From Flavobacteriales bacterium (GTDB taxonomy: Bacteria; Bacteroidota; Bacteroidia; Flavobacteriales_D; Crocinitomicaceae): 38,213 nucleotides of DNA. The notes under the pieces were generated by a model, which saw nothing but the letters and a program-made list of their open reading frames with translations, was not told the origin of the DNA and did no database searches. Shown here in pieces: positions 1-8,893 of this stretch (positions are counted from its first letter, which is position 1; every line of letters starts with the position of its first letter). Location of the stretch: positions 1 through 38,213 of the forward strand of contig JAKSBJ010000121.1 of the NCBI GenBank assembly GCA_022361195.1, in the 5' to 3' direction. The position numbers and the translations under genes were made by a program.

Positions 1-152
1 CCGATCATCAAGATCATCTAATTGACTTTGCCGATACAAATGCCTTTACAGTTGGCAATTATGGAGTAAATGGAGGTGGTCTTTTTGTCGCTGAAGGAGA
101 TGATCAATATGATGTATGGGGTGTTTTGGGCTGGTTTGCTGGGGAAGAATAA
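1..152 (+). CDS. C-terminal end of an unidentified protein (partial)
   Basis: An open frame enters from the left edge (first full codon at position 3) and stops at TAA 150-152, giving 49 residues. The end is Gly-, Asn- and Asp-rich (NYGVNGGG, ending GWFAGEE). The codon pattern resembles the neighbouring genes, so this is probably a genuine gene end. I do not recognise a family. The composition would suit the last strands of a secreted or outer-membrane beta protein, but that is inference. The gene converges with the minus-strand DUF4252-like gene; the roughly 95 bases between them show no strong terminator hairpin. Confidence 0.55.
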   Translation, partial: DHQDHLIDFADTNAFTVGNYGVNGGGLFVAEGDDQYDVWGVLGWFAGEE

Positions 153-246
153 AGTATAGAAATTATCACACTCCTCTAATACTTTCTATCCAACATCTAT
201 AATAGCTAACAATCCCACCTCTCAACAATCTTTCGTCTAAAAATTA

Positions 247-729
247 CTACTGAATTTCTTTAGCCAATGTAGGAATATGAGCAATTTGATTCTGAGATAA
301 TTTCCCCTTAGCTATGATGAGTAGAAACTGTGATTTGGATTCAACTACAGCCATGATTTTCTTGACTTTTCCTCGCTTTTTTGTACCAAAGACATGTACT
401 TTTCTCACTTTGTCGTCGACTTCCAATAAAGATTCATGCGCTCCACTATGGGCACGGGCTTCAACAGCATATTTTTGAATGGATTTTTGATCGCCCCAAA
501 AATTGAGGTACTTCAAACTGTTTAATGATTTGAGAATATCAATGGCTTCAGGATAGTCTTCGTCCACAAACATAGATGCCATTTTAGGCGGAACAATCTT
601 TGCCTCCATACCAATATCGTTTTTATGACGACTGTAGAAATCATTGATCTCTTTAGCGAATGAGCTACCGACAAATGTTAATAGTAAAATGGCTAATAAT
701 AGGTGACTTTTTCTTCCTCTGTTTGACAT
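247..729 (-). CDS. DUF4252-like exported protein
   Basis: This encodes 160 residues. A basic start (SNRGRKSH) and hydrophobic run (residues 9-24, LLLAILLLTFVGSSFA) form a signal peptide, probably cleaved after SFA. The mature part has alternating Lys-rich strands: a region around residues 60-80 (AIDILKSLNSLKYLNFWG) and a C-terminal strand pair (IMAVVESKSQFLLIIAKGKLS). That layout matches the DUF4252 family of small Bacteroidota envelope proteins, which has no settled function. There is no lipobox cysteine, so it is probably periplasmic rather than lipid-anchored. It is the last gene of the minus-strand cluster, 141 bases beyond the 91-residue protein gene, and may have its own promoter, although no clear TAnnTTTG box was found. 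The family assignment is by eye and moderate. Confidence 0.7.
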   Translation of the reverse strand: MSNRGRKSHLLLAILLLTFVGSSFAKEINDFYSRHKNDIGMEAKIVPPKMASMFVDEDYPEAIDILKSLNSLKYLNFWGDQKSIQKYAVEARAHSGAHESLLEVDDKVRKVHVFGTKKRGKVKKIMAVVESKSQFLLIIAKGKLSQNQIAHIPTLAKEIQ

Positions 730-870
730 GCTTCTCTGGTTTTATAGTTTGTATAAAACATAACCCAAAGTGTTTGTCACGGTTACAGTTGAACGCAGCA
801 GTAATTCCTCGTTTTGGAGGTGATTAATGACCTCTGAGTAAAGTCTAAAACGTTAAAGAGAAAAAATAAA

Positions 871-1146
871 CTAAAAGCAAAAAGAAAGAATTAGGGCCAG
901 GATAATAATACCAATCATTCCTCCATAGGTTAAAAACTGATTTCTTCTCTTTTCTGCTTGCAGTTTTGCTTTAAATGTGGCTAGTTCTTCCGGTGAACTT
1001 TCATTTTTGAATTTAAGAGCTGGATCAGATCCAAGACCACCTGCAGTAATTTCTGAGCTCTCTTTTAAAGAGCGTTTTTGCATTTGCTTGCGTTGAGCCT
1101 TTACGGCCTTTTGCATGTTTGAACCTGGTCCAAATCCTAGTGCCAT
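871..1146 (-). CDS. Small membrane protein with a C-terminal membrane helix
   Basis: This encodes 91 residues of no family I recognise. The first 65 residues are hydrophilic and very basic in places (MQKAVKAQRKQMQKRS), with no signal peptide. A single hydrophobic helix at about residues 73-90 (YGGMIGIIILALILSFC) ends the protein, giving a tail-anchored layout with the charged part probably in the cytoplasm. The gene begins 4 bases after the FG-GAP protein gene stops, so it is most likely co-transcribed and perhaps translationally coupled to it. The length, charge and coupling argue that it is real. A role in the inner membrane is inferred from topology only. Confidence 0.65.
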   Translation of the reverse strand: MALGFGPGSNMQKAVKAQRKQMQKRSLKESSEITAGGLGSDPALKFKNESSPEELATFKAKLQAEKRRNQFLTYGGMIGIIILALILSFCF

Positions 1147-1150
1147 AGGA

Positions 1151-3463
1151 TTATTTTATGATCAGTTTCTTGCTAACAATTCCTTCAGCACCACTTAAAC
1201 GAACTACGTAAACACCTGCTGGTAAATGCTCAGCAGAAATTTCGGTAGTAGCTGATGTCAGTTGGTTAGAAAGTACAATCTCTCCCAATTCGTTAATCAG
1301 TGTGAATTGCTCAAAGCTTACATTTTCATTTGGTAATTGAATCACAAATTGTCCTCGGTTAGGGTTAGGGTAAATGTCCACAAAAGCGTCTAAGTTATTT
1401 TCAGAAATTCCGATGGAATGAACATAAACACAAGAAGAAGTATCTGTACAACCATTATAAGTGACAATACAAGCGAAATTTCCTATACCGTAAGCCCACC
1501 ATGACTGATTCGTTGCTCCTTCAACAATTTCATCCGTATCACAATTATACCACTGGTAAGATGCATCATCTAAATTAGCAGTGAGGTAATTGTCTACCTG
1601 AGAAACAGAAACATCTAACGGCAATTCAATCGTTAAATTAGTAGTAACTGTACTATCACAAAAAGTCGAGGAGGTTAAAACATCCACATAAGTTCCGGCT
1701 TCATCATAGGTTGAACTTCCAATACTGTAAGATTCTCCCCAACAAATACTTACATCTTGCTCAACAGCATTTTCTGGTTGAACGGTTAAGTTGGTGGTTA
1801 CAATACTATCACATCCTTCTGCAGAGGTGATAGCATCGGTATAAGTTCCGCTTTCTGAGTAAGAGGACGTTCCTATGTCATAGGTGTATCCAAAACAAAT
1901 ACTAACGTCTTGAGTAGAACTTGGAGGAGGAGTAACTGTTAAATTGGTAGTTACTACACTATCACACCCATCTGCTTTGGCTAAAACATCGGTGTAAACT
2001 CCTGTTGCAGTATAAGTAGATGAACCAACAGTAACAGATTGTCCTGAACAAATGGTCATAGACTGACTGCTTGAAACATCTTCGCAAGTTACATTACTGA
2101 AAATATAAACTGCTCCGGCATCATCTGAAAAGGTTGCGCCTGCTTCGTCGAAATCTTGATATTGAGCTCCGATCATCACTGTATAGTCCCAAATGGCACA
2201 AGAAACCCCAAAATCGTCATCTTCTTGTCGGTCTGAGGCATCGATTTTTTGGAATTGTGACCAAACTCCAGCTCCATCTCGTTCAAAAATATAAGCCGAC
2301 CCGGCATTTTCTAAATAAGCTCCTCCGGTCTCATCATGGTCGTCAGAGTGAGTTCCTAAAACCATATAATCACCGTGAATGTCTAAAGAGTAACCAAAGT
2401 GATCTCCCGAACTTCTGTCCAAAGGAACAATCTTTTGCGTTTGACTCCAGGTTCCACCGGCATCTCGCACAAAAATGTGTGCCGATCCAGGATTGGTTAA
2501 AGGATCACTAATTCCATCCTCAATTTCATCTTCTGAGTAAGAACAAACCACAATGGTATTGGTATCAATCGCAACATCATAACCAAAGCGGTCCCACGGT
2601 TCGCGATCAAAATTTTGAATCATCTGAACTTCGTTCCAAACTCCAGTTCCATCCCGTTCAAAGATATATGCAGCTCCAGAACTCCACATAGAAGCCGTGA
2701 ATCCTGGTCCCCAATCGTGATGATGTGAACCTACAATCAGCCAATCGTTCCAAATGGCAACCGATCCACCAAATAAATCACTTAAATCTTCTTCCGATCC
2801 ACCACTGGGGTAAACGACATCCGCGGCACGTTCACTGGCAACAATTTTTTGTGTTTGATTCCAGGTTCCACCAGCATCTCGGTCAAAAATATAAACCGAT
2901 CCAGCATGGTAAATAGGATTAGCTCCAGCTGCATCATGCTCTTCAGTATGAGCTCCAACTACAATAGTACTGTCGTAAATGGCTACTGACCAGCCAAATT
3001 CATCTCCAGCTGTACGATCAGAAGCAACAATTTTTTGAACCTCATTCCAGGTTCCGCCGGCATCTCTTTCAAAAATGTAAACTGAGCCTGATTTGGACAT
3101 GGAATTTGATCCCGTTTCATCTTCATCTTCACCATAGGCTCCAACAACAATCAAATCATCAAAAATGGCAACCGAATATCCAAAACGATCATAACCTTCC
3201 TGGTCAGAATTAGTCAATTGCTGAACCTCTGTCCAGTTATTGATTCCGGTACGTTCCATAACGTAAACGGCTCCTTCATTTTCAGACCCAAAGTCATTTC
3301 CATAAGCTCCAATTACGGCATAATCACCGTGAATGTCAACGTCATAACCATAGCGGTCATTGTCATCCCTGTCGGAGGCAACAGATTTGATGATTTCGTC
3401 AAAGGCCTGTCCAAATCCTGCAGTAACGACAAGTAGGGTTAACAGACTAAGTAGGTATTTCAT
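1151..3463 (-). CDS. T9SS cargo protein with seven FG-GAP-like propeller blades
   Basis: This is a 770-residue secreted protein. After a signal peptide (residues 1-19, ending GFGQA) come seven repeats of about 60 residues. Each carries an FGxSVAI-type core, a short strand such as IVVGA, and an acidic Asp/Glu loop, then VYIFERDAGGTWN. Seven copies fit a seven-bladed beta propeller with possible calcium-binding loops. Next are three repeats of about 53 residues, each with a paired cysteine (VSICxG and CDSxVTTNLTV), then an Ig-like stretch. The last 80 residues are a T9SS type A sorting domain (IYPNPNRGQF, then LPAGVYVVRL and SKKLIIK). Export by T9SS to the cell surface or medium is well supported; the ligand is unknown. 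The gene lies 5 bases after the CotH-like gene in a tight minus-strand operon. Confidence 0.88.
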   Translation of the reverse strand: MKYLLSLLTLLVVTAGFGQAFDEIIKSVASDRDDNDRYGYDVDIHGDYAVIGAYGNDFGSENEGAVYVMERTGINNWTEVQQLTNSDQEGYDRFGYSVAIFDDLIVVGAYGEDEDETGSNSMSKSGSVYIFERDAGGTWNEVQKIVASDRTAGDEFGWSVAIYDSTIVVGAHTEEHDAAGANPIYHAGSVYIFDRDAGGTWNQTQKIVASERAADVVYPSGGSEEDLSDLFGGSVAIWNDWLIVGSHHHDWGPGFTASMWSSGAAYIFERDGTGVWNEVQMIQNFDREPWDRFGYDVAIDTNTIVVCSYSEDEIEDGISDPLTNPGSAHIFVRDAGGTWSQTQKIVPLDRSSGDHFGYSLDIHGDYMVLGTHSDDHDETGGAYLENAGSAYIFERDGAGVWSQFQKIDASDRQEDDDFGVSCAIWDYTVMIGAQYQDFDEAGATFSDDAGAVYIFSNVTCEDVSSSQSMTICSGQSVTVGSSTYTATGVYTDVLAKADGCDSVVTTNLTVTPPPSSTQDVSICFGYTYDIGTSSYSESGTYTDAITSAEGCDSIVTTNLTVQPENAVEQDVSICWGESYSIGSSTYDEAGTYVDVLTSSTFCDSTVTTNLTIELPLDVSVSQVDNYLTANLDDASYQWYNCDTDEIVEGATNQSWWAYGIGNFACIVTYNGCTDTSSCVYVHSIGISENNLDAFVDIYPNPNRGQFVIQLPNENVSFEQFTLINELGEIVLSNQLTSATTEISAEHLPAGVYVVRLSGAEGIVSKKLIIK

Positions 3464-3468
3464 AGCAT

Positions 3469-6105
3469 TTATTTGTTGACAACGATTTTAAGCGTTTCTC
3501 CTCCTTCGGCAACTAGAATGTAGATACCGTTGTTGAGTTCGCTTAAATCTATTTCCATACAATTTCTTTTCATTAGCATTAATTCTCCTCTCAAATCATA
3601 AAGCTTAAAGGTTTCAGCTCTATTTAGTTGAATTAAACCTTTGGTTGGATTTGGATAAGCCGATAAACCTTCAGGATAAATTTGAAGATCATCAATCGAC
3701 GAATAATCATTATTCATGAGTGGAGTAGGCTTAATAAAAGTGGTGAAAGTCCCACTTCCATTCGGTAAACGTCCATAAGAAAAATCGTTATCCGTACTAA
3801 AGTATTCTAACCAATCTAAGGTCACTCCAGTTGATGAAATGAAGTAAACCGTATCGTTGACATTTGGTAAGGTATAATGAGCATGATCCGGACCTTGGTA
3901 GGTTTCCTTGTCATGCCAGAAAAGTTGGTAAGAATCAGCTTCTATTACGGTTCCGTTAGGAATAAAATATTCAAGTGTATCTCGTACAATTTTACAGTTG
4001 GAAATATCAACCGAGTAATTGTTTGGATTGTACAATTCTAACCAATCATCGTAATCTCCAAAAAGGTCTGAATAATAAGAATCATTGTTAAGCATTACTT
4101 CATTAATTACCACAGCTTGGAAATCGGGATCTGCTTCAAAGACAGCCGTGTAATTTACATCAGTTGCTGGAGTCCAGTACACCGTATCATTCGTTTCTCC
4201 CGTTTCCAACCATTCTACAAAGCGGTAACCTGGTAAAGGAACAGCAATTAAAGGAACAGTAACATCATTGATATAAGCTCCTTCCCATGGATAAATCTCT
4301 GTATTAACACCTGGTAAAGCTTCATTGATGAGAATGGAATTTACTTGTACACGACCCATGTCAAAGTCGTTGACATCAACAATCACGTTTGAACTGTCGG
4401 CATAGCCCCATTTTAGCATGATGTGCTCGCGAACTTTTCGTTGACGATTTGCGGCAAAAACATGTAAACGATCAAAAACATAATTCCATTTACTCAAACT
4501 TGGTGTTTCCATTGATCGATCAACCAAATTATTTGCTTCAGAAGGATATCTCCAACGATCAACATTCTCAGTCATTTCTGGAGTGAGTTCGTTATAAATA
4601 TGGTCAATATGTCCATCTAAAACCTGAGGAGAAAACCATGAATTACTCAAATCACACATACGATTAATGAAGTCAGTTTTAAACTCTTCATTTTCTAACA
4701 GTCCCCTGAAAAAACGAGAATAAGAAGAAAAAGGTCCGGTTTCTATTGTTGCTGCATTTAGTGTGTTTACGGTATAATAAGCTTCAGCACATGAACCACC
4801 AAAGGCCCCATCTAAATCGTAAGTTGCCCATCGGAAACGCCCGTCATGACCAGGGATTCCAGAGTCATCATAGCCTCCAGTTCTTTTCCAAATATTAACG
4901 TTTGAGTATACCCAATCTTCATTACTTAAGAATATCTCAGCACACATGTAGTCAAGGTAGTTTTCCATGTCAATTCTGTCTTTGACATATTCATAGTTAG
5001 AAGGTACACTCATGTCATTAAATACGATAAAGTCTTCCAACATATCCATTTCCAAACTGTCGGCAGAGTGGCCATTTTGAACATCATACTCCTGATCTAA
5101 CAAAGTAATCTCATCATCATCAATTCCGTACTCATTTTGGAAGAAGTATTTATCGAGTCTTTCTTTGATTGAGTGAATTCCCCAATACTCTCCATTAATG
5201 AATAGGATGACGTGTCTAAAGTGTTGATGATCAATGTTGAGTCCATCCACGATAAGGTTCCCTAAGTCATCTCTCGGGAAACAATCTGGTCGGTGACCTC
5301 CGGATTTGATTAAAATTCGTTTGAACTTTTTGAGTTCACTATCTTCAAAGAATTGATATTTAAAGTTTTTAATTTCACCGGTCTCACCATATAAACGAAA
5401 GGATTTTTTGGCCGATTGACGGCTTCCTCCACCGTGCATTCTTGATCGAGTGTATTGTGAATAACCCAAAGCTCCTTCTTCGTCAAATAACTCAAAATGA
5501 GCTATTCTTTCCCAATCACTTCCTTTCCATTCATAGTTTCCTGGAGGATCTAATGTGTCTCCAAATACATAGTAACCAAATTCCTCAGAGAAAATATCCG
5601 TACTATCTACTACAATGGATAATACCGGAAAAGAGTATTTATCTGCTCCAGCAGGATCGATCATAAATGTTTGGGTAACCGTTTCACTAGGAGCAAAACC
5701 AGGTTTAAAAGCTCTAAATCGAATTACATTGATTTTATAAACTTCATCCAATGGTGGTAACCATCCTCGGTTATTAGCTCTTGATTCGGTATAATTCCCA
5801 TAAGGAAAGGCGAATGAGGGATTGGTTGGAATGCTTGAATAACTATTAGGGTCACCATCTCGATTAGAAAGAACAACAGGACCCGAATAGAGAAAATCAC
5901 CTGTTGTAGGTTCATTACCGTTTAAGGTATAATAAATTGATACATCTGGATCTGAATGGAAGATTTCCAAAGAGACATCGGTTGTATAAATTCCGGCTTC
6001 AAAATTAGAAGCAGGAGCATCTAAAACCTGAGCAAACAATGAAGTTGTCAGGCCTAATAGACCAACTGTCAGTGTGTAATGTTTAATTTTCTTTCTCCAG
6101 TTCAT
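3469..6105 (-). CDS. CotH-kinase/lamin-tail domain T9SS cargo protein
   Basis: This is an 878-residue secreted protein. A signal peptide (to about residue 25, ending SLFA) is followed by a chitobiase C-terminal-like segment (IYYTLNGNEPT, about residues 58-70). A CotH-kinase-like domain covers roughly residues 150-560, with INGEYWGIHSIKERLDKYF and an acidic RWATYDLDGAFGG motif. A short beta repeat (YRFVEWLETGET) follows, then a lamin-tail domain beginning VVINEVMLNN and containing DDWLELYNPN. The C-terminus is a T9SS sorting domain (AYPNPTKGLIQL, ending LKIVVNK). CotH proteins are atypical kinases that phosphorylate secreted proteins in spore formers; whether this one is active is unknown. Its ATG overlaps the end of the prenylglyceryl phosphate synthase gene by 4 bases, which indicates coupled translation. 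Confidence 0.88.
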   Translation of the reverse strand: MNWRKKIKHYTLTVGLLGLTTSLFAQVLDAPASNFEAGIYTTDVSLEIFHSDPDVSIYYTLNGNEPTTGDFLYSGPVVLSNRDGDPNSYSSIPTNPSFAFPYGNYTESRANNRGWLPPLDEVYKINVIRFRAFKPGFAPSETVTQTFMIDPAGADKYSFPVLSIVVDSTDIFSEEFGYYVFGDTLDPPGNYEWKGSDWERIAHFELFDEEGALGYSQYTRSRMHGGGSRQSAKKSFRLYGETGEIKNFKYQFFEDSELKKFKRILIKSGGHRPDCFPRDDLGNLIVDGLNIDHQHFRHVILFINGEYWGIHSIKERLDKYFFQNEYGIDDDEITLLDQEYDVQNGHSADSLEMDMLEDFIVFNDMSVPSNYEYVKDRIDMENYLDYMCAEIFLSNEDWVYSNVNIWKRTGGYDDSGIPGHDGRFRWATYDLDGAFGGSCAEAYYTVNTLNAATIETGPFSSYSRFFRGLLENEEFKTDFINRMCDLSNSWFSPQVLDGHIDHIYNELTPEMTENVDRWRYPSEANNLVDRSMETPSLSKWNYVFDRLHVFAANRQRKVREHIMLKWGYADSSNVIVDVNDFDMGRVQVNSILINEALPGVNTEIYPWEGAYINDVTVPLIAVPLPGYRFVEWLETGETNDTVYWTPATDVNYTAVFEADPDFQAVVINEVMLNNDSYYSDLFGDYDDWLELYNPNNYSVDISNCKIVRDTLEYFIPNGTVIEADSYQLFWHDKETYQGPDHAHYTLPNVNDTVYFISSTGVTLDWLEYFSTDNDFSYGRLPNGSGTFTTFIKPTPLMNNDYSSIDDLQIYPEGLSAYPNPTKGLIQLNRAETFKLYDLRGELMLMKRNCMEIDLSELNNGIYILVAEGGETLKIVVNK

Positions 6106-6854
6106 GTTTCTTTAGACGTAAAACGCTCTTTTTTAGTTATGTTCAAGAGGTCAAGTAAAAAATTACTATCCTCTTCAATTTTATTTCCAATTACAACCAA
6201 GTTGGCTCCGGCTTCCTTCATTGCTTCGTATTGATCAATGGTTTTAATGCCGCCTCCAACGATAACTGGAATGGTGGTGTGTGTGTGTATTTCTTTGACC
6301 ATTTCGGTTGGTACCGAATTCTCGGCGCCGCTTCCGGCATCTAGAAAAATGGCTTTCATTCCCATCATTTCCCCGGCAATAGACGTATTTAACGCAATAG
6401 TGGTTTGGTCTGTCGGAATGGGAGTTGTTTGACTAACATAGGCGACAGCACTGGTTTTTCCTCCGTCAATGAGTAAATAAGCGGTAGGAATAACTTCAAT
6501 GTCCATTCGTTTTAAGCGATGTGCCGAACGAATTTGATGGCCAATTAGGTAGTCTGGATTTCTTCCCGAAAGGAGTGATAGAAACAAAATTCCATCAGCC
6601 TTCTCACTAATTTGATTTGAACTTCCGGGAAAAATAACAATAGGGAGGGAGCAAAGCTCTTTTAAACTTTGGATACATAGATCAAAATCTTTTTGATCTA
6701 CTGTACTTCCGCCCACAAAAATAAAGTCAGGTTTTAGAGCATTGAGTTTATCCGTAAGACCTTTTAATTGCGATTCGGAACTGGTTTTGTCCGGATCAAT
6801 TAAAATCGCCAAACTGCAAGATTCATTGGATAATATGTTGTAAAGCTCGTTCAC
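6102..6854 (-). CDS. Geranylgeranylglyceryl/heptaprenylglyceryl phosphate synthase
   Basis: This 250-residue enzyme should join a long prenyl diphosphate to sn-glycerol-1-phosphate through an ether bond, as archaeal GGGPS and Bacillus PcrB do. Visible family motifs on the TIM barrel are IDPDK (residues 19-23), FVGGSTV, a GSSNQI segment followed by LLSGRNPDYLIG, the substrate-loop segment YLLIDGGKTSAVAYVSQT, DAGSGAE, and the phosphate-binding IPVIVGGGIKT and LVVIGNKIE. Length and motif order fit the group found in Bacteroidota. The enzyme is soluble or membrane-associated, with no signal peptide. The gene sits between secreted-protein genes: 5 bases after the kelch gene and overlapping the CotH-like gene by 4. 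The product and role of the ether lipid in Bacteroidota are not settled. The specific prenyl chain length cannot be read from sequence here. Confidence 0.92.
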   Translation of the reverse strand: MNELYNILSNESCSLAILIDPDKTSSESQLKGLTDKLNALKPDFIFVGGSTVDQKDFDLCIQSLKELCSLPIVIFPGSSNQISEKADGILFLSLLSGRNPDYLIGHQIRSAHRLKRMDIEVIPTAYLLIDGGKTSAVAYVSQTTPIPTDQTTIALNTSIAGEMMGMKAIFLDAGSGAENSVPTEMVKEIHTHTTIPVIVGGGIKTIDQYEAMKEAGANLVVIGNKIEEDSNFLLDLLNITKKERFTSKET

Positions 6855-6859
6855 CTATA

Positions 6860-8083
6860 TTATTGAAAAATGAATTTTTTGCTGTCAATTATTGAGGTGG
6901 AATGAAGGAGTTTTGCGATGAAAATACCTTTTCCAATTTCTTCACGATTAAGTGTTAGCTGATTAGAAATCATGGTTTCCTGAAGAACCAATTTCCCATC
7001 TGCTGAATAGATTTGTAACATCAAGTCTCCACTCATGTGTGCTGGAACGTTAATGTTTACATAATCGATAGCAGGATTAGGATAAATTTCCAAAACATTC
7101 TGTTCATCGAATTCATCTACTGAATTAAAGGTTGGATCATACATCCAAAAATCATTGAGGTTGGTTCCGTTAGTCCCACTTCCTGCATAAGCAACTCCGC
7201 CAATGACAAATGAAACAAAGAATCGCCTTGCTGATCCAGGAAAATCTGGTAATTGAGTCCATGTGTCTGCGGCAAAATCATATTCCCAAACATCATCATA
7301 ATTCAGTTCTCCCAAATTATCATTTCCAGTTAAAATATATCCTTTACCGTTTAACTGAAAACCGGTTGCATCTTGTCGGTGAGTTGTGTCAACGTCGGCC
7401 AGCTGTGTCCAACTATTGGTTAATGAATTGTATTCATAAAAATCACGGGTCGCAGCACCAACCATATGTCCGGTTCCGATATATCCTTTATCTCCATGGG
7501 CAAATCCAACTGCTGATGTTCGTGCTGTACCAATAAAGTCAGCAATTGGATACCATTCATCCGAATCAACATCGTACTGATAAAAGTCTACTTCGTACCC
7601 TCCAGCCGTTGGTCCACCTGATTGTCCTAGTCCAACATATGGAACGTTGTTAATGACAAAAGAAGCGGCACCTCTTCGGGGTAATCCCGGTAAGTCAGCA
7701 ATTGGGAACCAAGTATTAACCGATGGATTGTATTTCCAAAAATCAGAGGTGTAATTGTGAGCACCATCTTCACCACAGCCAGCATAACCTTCACCATTTA
7801 AACTAAATGTAGCTAATTGATAACGTTGCCCACCTCCATAATCAGCAATTTGTGTCCAACTATCCGATGCTGGATCATATTCCCACCAATCTGAGTACGT
7901 TATAGTAGTACCAGAATTAATGTGACCTCCGCCAATATATCCTTTACTTCCAATGGAAAAACCACTGGAACGATGTCTGGCCTCTCCGCCAATGTTGGCT
8001 TTTTTTACCCATAAGCCTTGAGCTTGTGAGCTTAGTCCAAAACCGCAGAGGATGAAAGCTGTTAATAAACAACGACTTAGCAT
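6860..8083 (-). CDS. Kelch-repeat T9SS cargo protein
   Basis: This is a 407-residue secreted protein. The signal peptide ends at SSQAQ (about residue 22). Six kelch-type repeats of about 48 residues follow. Each has a WTQIAD or WYPIAD start, an Arg and a small-residue strand, a KGYIGxG di-glycine-like turn, and a D-F/W-W-x-YD strand. Six blades suggest a kelch beta propeller, used for ligand or protein binding. The last 75 residues are a T9SS type A sorting domain (LEIYPNPAIDYVNI, later GKGIFIAKL and KKFIFQ). It is the first gene of the tight operon and lies 119 bases beyond the phosphopantetheinyl transferase gene. No terminator is evident in that gap, so read-through from the transferase is possible. 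Confidence 0.87.
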   Translation of the reverse strand: MLSRCLLTAFILCGFGLSSQAQGLWVKKANIGGEARHRSSGFSIGSKGYIGGGHINSGTTITYSDWWEYDPASDSWTQIADYGGGQRYQLATFSLNGEGYAGCGEDGAHNYTSDFWKYNPSVNTWFPIADLPGLPRRGAASFVINNVPYVGLGQSGGPTAGGYEVDFYQYDVDSDEWYPIADFIGTARTSAVGFAHGDKGYIGTGHMVGAATRDFYEYNSLTNSWTQLADVDTTHRQDATGFQLNGKGYILTGNDNLGELNYDDVWEYDFAADTWTQLPDFPGSARRFFVSFVIGGVAYAGSGTNGTNLNDFWMYDPTFNSVDEFDEQNVLEIYPNPAIDYVNINVPAHMSGDLMLQIYSADGKLVLQETMISNQLTLNREEIGKGIFIAKLLHSTSIIDSKKFIFQ

Positions 8084-8202
8084 TCTGTTTTTTCTTAATG
8101 GTGAGTTAAAATAAATACGTTCTTAGGAGAGCAAAAGTTGTTGTGTCTCCAAAATTTTTTTAAAAATAAAAAATATCGGCTGAAGTCCTAGCTTATTTTG
8201 AA

Positions 8203-8826
8203 TCAATTTTCATGAATGCAGTAGGTTATAACTGATTCTTTTTCAGGGAAGATGTGAAAATTCATAATTTCTGTGTGTCCATTTAGATGAATGGCAAATT
8301 TGCTCTGTTTTTCCATTTCTAAAACCTCTATATTTTCCTTAAAATTGAGATGGTCTTCGCAGCGCATCTTATAGACAGCTTCTTTTAGGCTCCATATGGT
8401 AGTTAAAACACTTATTTCATTCATTCCAAACCGTGCAGATTCGTTGTCGGACATGAATTTAGGTCCAACTCGGATAACTTTTTCAGAATAATTCTCAATG
8501 TCAATTCCAGGTCGTTCGTAAGGACTATGAGCAATAACTACATTGTTTTTGGAATGCGAAATGCCAATAAATCCTTCGGTAATTAATGGATTTCCTTCCG
8601 GTCCATAGGTGATTTCAGAATCAATCCCGAATTGCTTCCATAGCAGGCGGGTAAAGTAAAACTCTATCCTCCTTCTATCCGAGATAAAACTGTCAAAACG
8701 TTCCCTTTCCACATTAGAAAAAATAGAAAGATCTAAATCAGTAACAGATGCGTTTTGATAGCTTAAATGTTTGATAATGATTTTATCAGTCAGGACTATA
8801 TTTTTGATCTTAAAGTCGATATACAC
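8203..8826 (-). CDS. 4'-phosphopantetheinyl transferase family protein
   Basis: This 207-residue protein belongs to the Sfp/AcpS superfamily, which moves 4'-phosphopantetheine from coenzyme A to a serine of carrier proteins. The signatures are visible: ISHS (89-92), GIDIE (107-111, with the magnesium-binding acidic residues) and WSLKEAVYK (145-153). Length fits the Sfp-like two-lobed type. The substrate could be the fatty-acid acyl carrier protein or a secondary-metabolite carrier; the window holds no carrier gene. The frame begins with GTG at 8826 because no ATG lies near the N-terminus, and the resulting start (MYIDFKIK) is natural for the family. The gene is divergent from ahcY with only 67 bases between the starts, so their control regions overlap. 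I recall this transferase next to ahcY and the prenylglyceryl phosphate synthase in other Flavobacteriia. Confidence 0.9.
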   Translation of the reverse strand: MYIDFKIKNIVLTDKIIIKHLSYQNASVTDLDLSIFSNVERERFDSFISDRRRIEFYFTRLLWKQFGIDSEITYGPEGNPLITEGFIGISHSKNNVVIAHSPYERPGIDIENYSEKVIRVGPKFMSDNESARFGMNEISVLTTIWSLKEAVYKMRCEDHLNFKENIEVLEMEKQSKFAIHLNGHTEIMNFHIFPEKESVITYCIHEN

Positions 8827-8830
8827 AAAT

Positions 8831-8865
8831 TTTGGCGAAAAATAAAAAGGAGTTTCGTATTTTTG
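8831..8865 (+). promoter_or_regulatory. Bacteroidota-type promoter of ahcY
   Basis: TTTG at 8831-8834 and TATTTTTG at 8858-8865 match the -33 and -7 elements of the primary Bacteroidota sigma factor, with 23 bases between them. Transcription should begin near 8870 and give a leader of about 24 bases before the ahcY ATG. The -33 element lies only 5 bases outside the divergent transferase start, so the two genes may influence each other. Confidence 0.7.
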
Positions 8866-8893
8866 TGGAATAATTCAAAGAAATATTAAGATA

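Noticed and set aside
816..835. GAGGT/ACCTC hairpin between the 91-residue gene and the DUF4252-like gene as a terminator
   Set aside because: The stem is only five or six pairs and no T run follows on either strand, so it cannot be supported.
2134..2916. Plus-strand open frames opposite the FG-GAP protein
   Set aside because: They are antisense shadows produced by the repeated blades; residue composition is unnatural and no start context is seen.
1151..3463. Tandem DNA repeat array or CRISPR in the region of similar blocks
   Set aside because: The similarity is at protein level (propeller blades and 53-residue repeats) with diverged DNA and an intact reading frame.
6275..6290. GT dinucleotide run as a phase-variable repeat
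   Set aside because: It has only about six units, lies inside the prenylglyceryl phosphate synthase gene and encodes an ordinary HTHT segment; too short to support slippage control.
8866..8893. SAM or SAH riboswitch before ahcY
   Set aside because: The predicted leader is only about 24 bases, too short, and shows no conserved riboswitch core.
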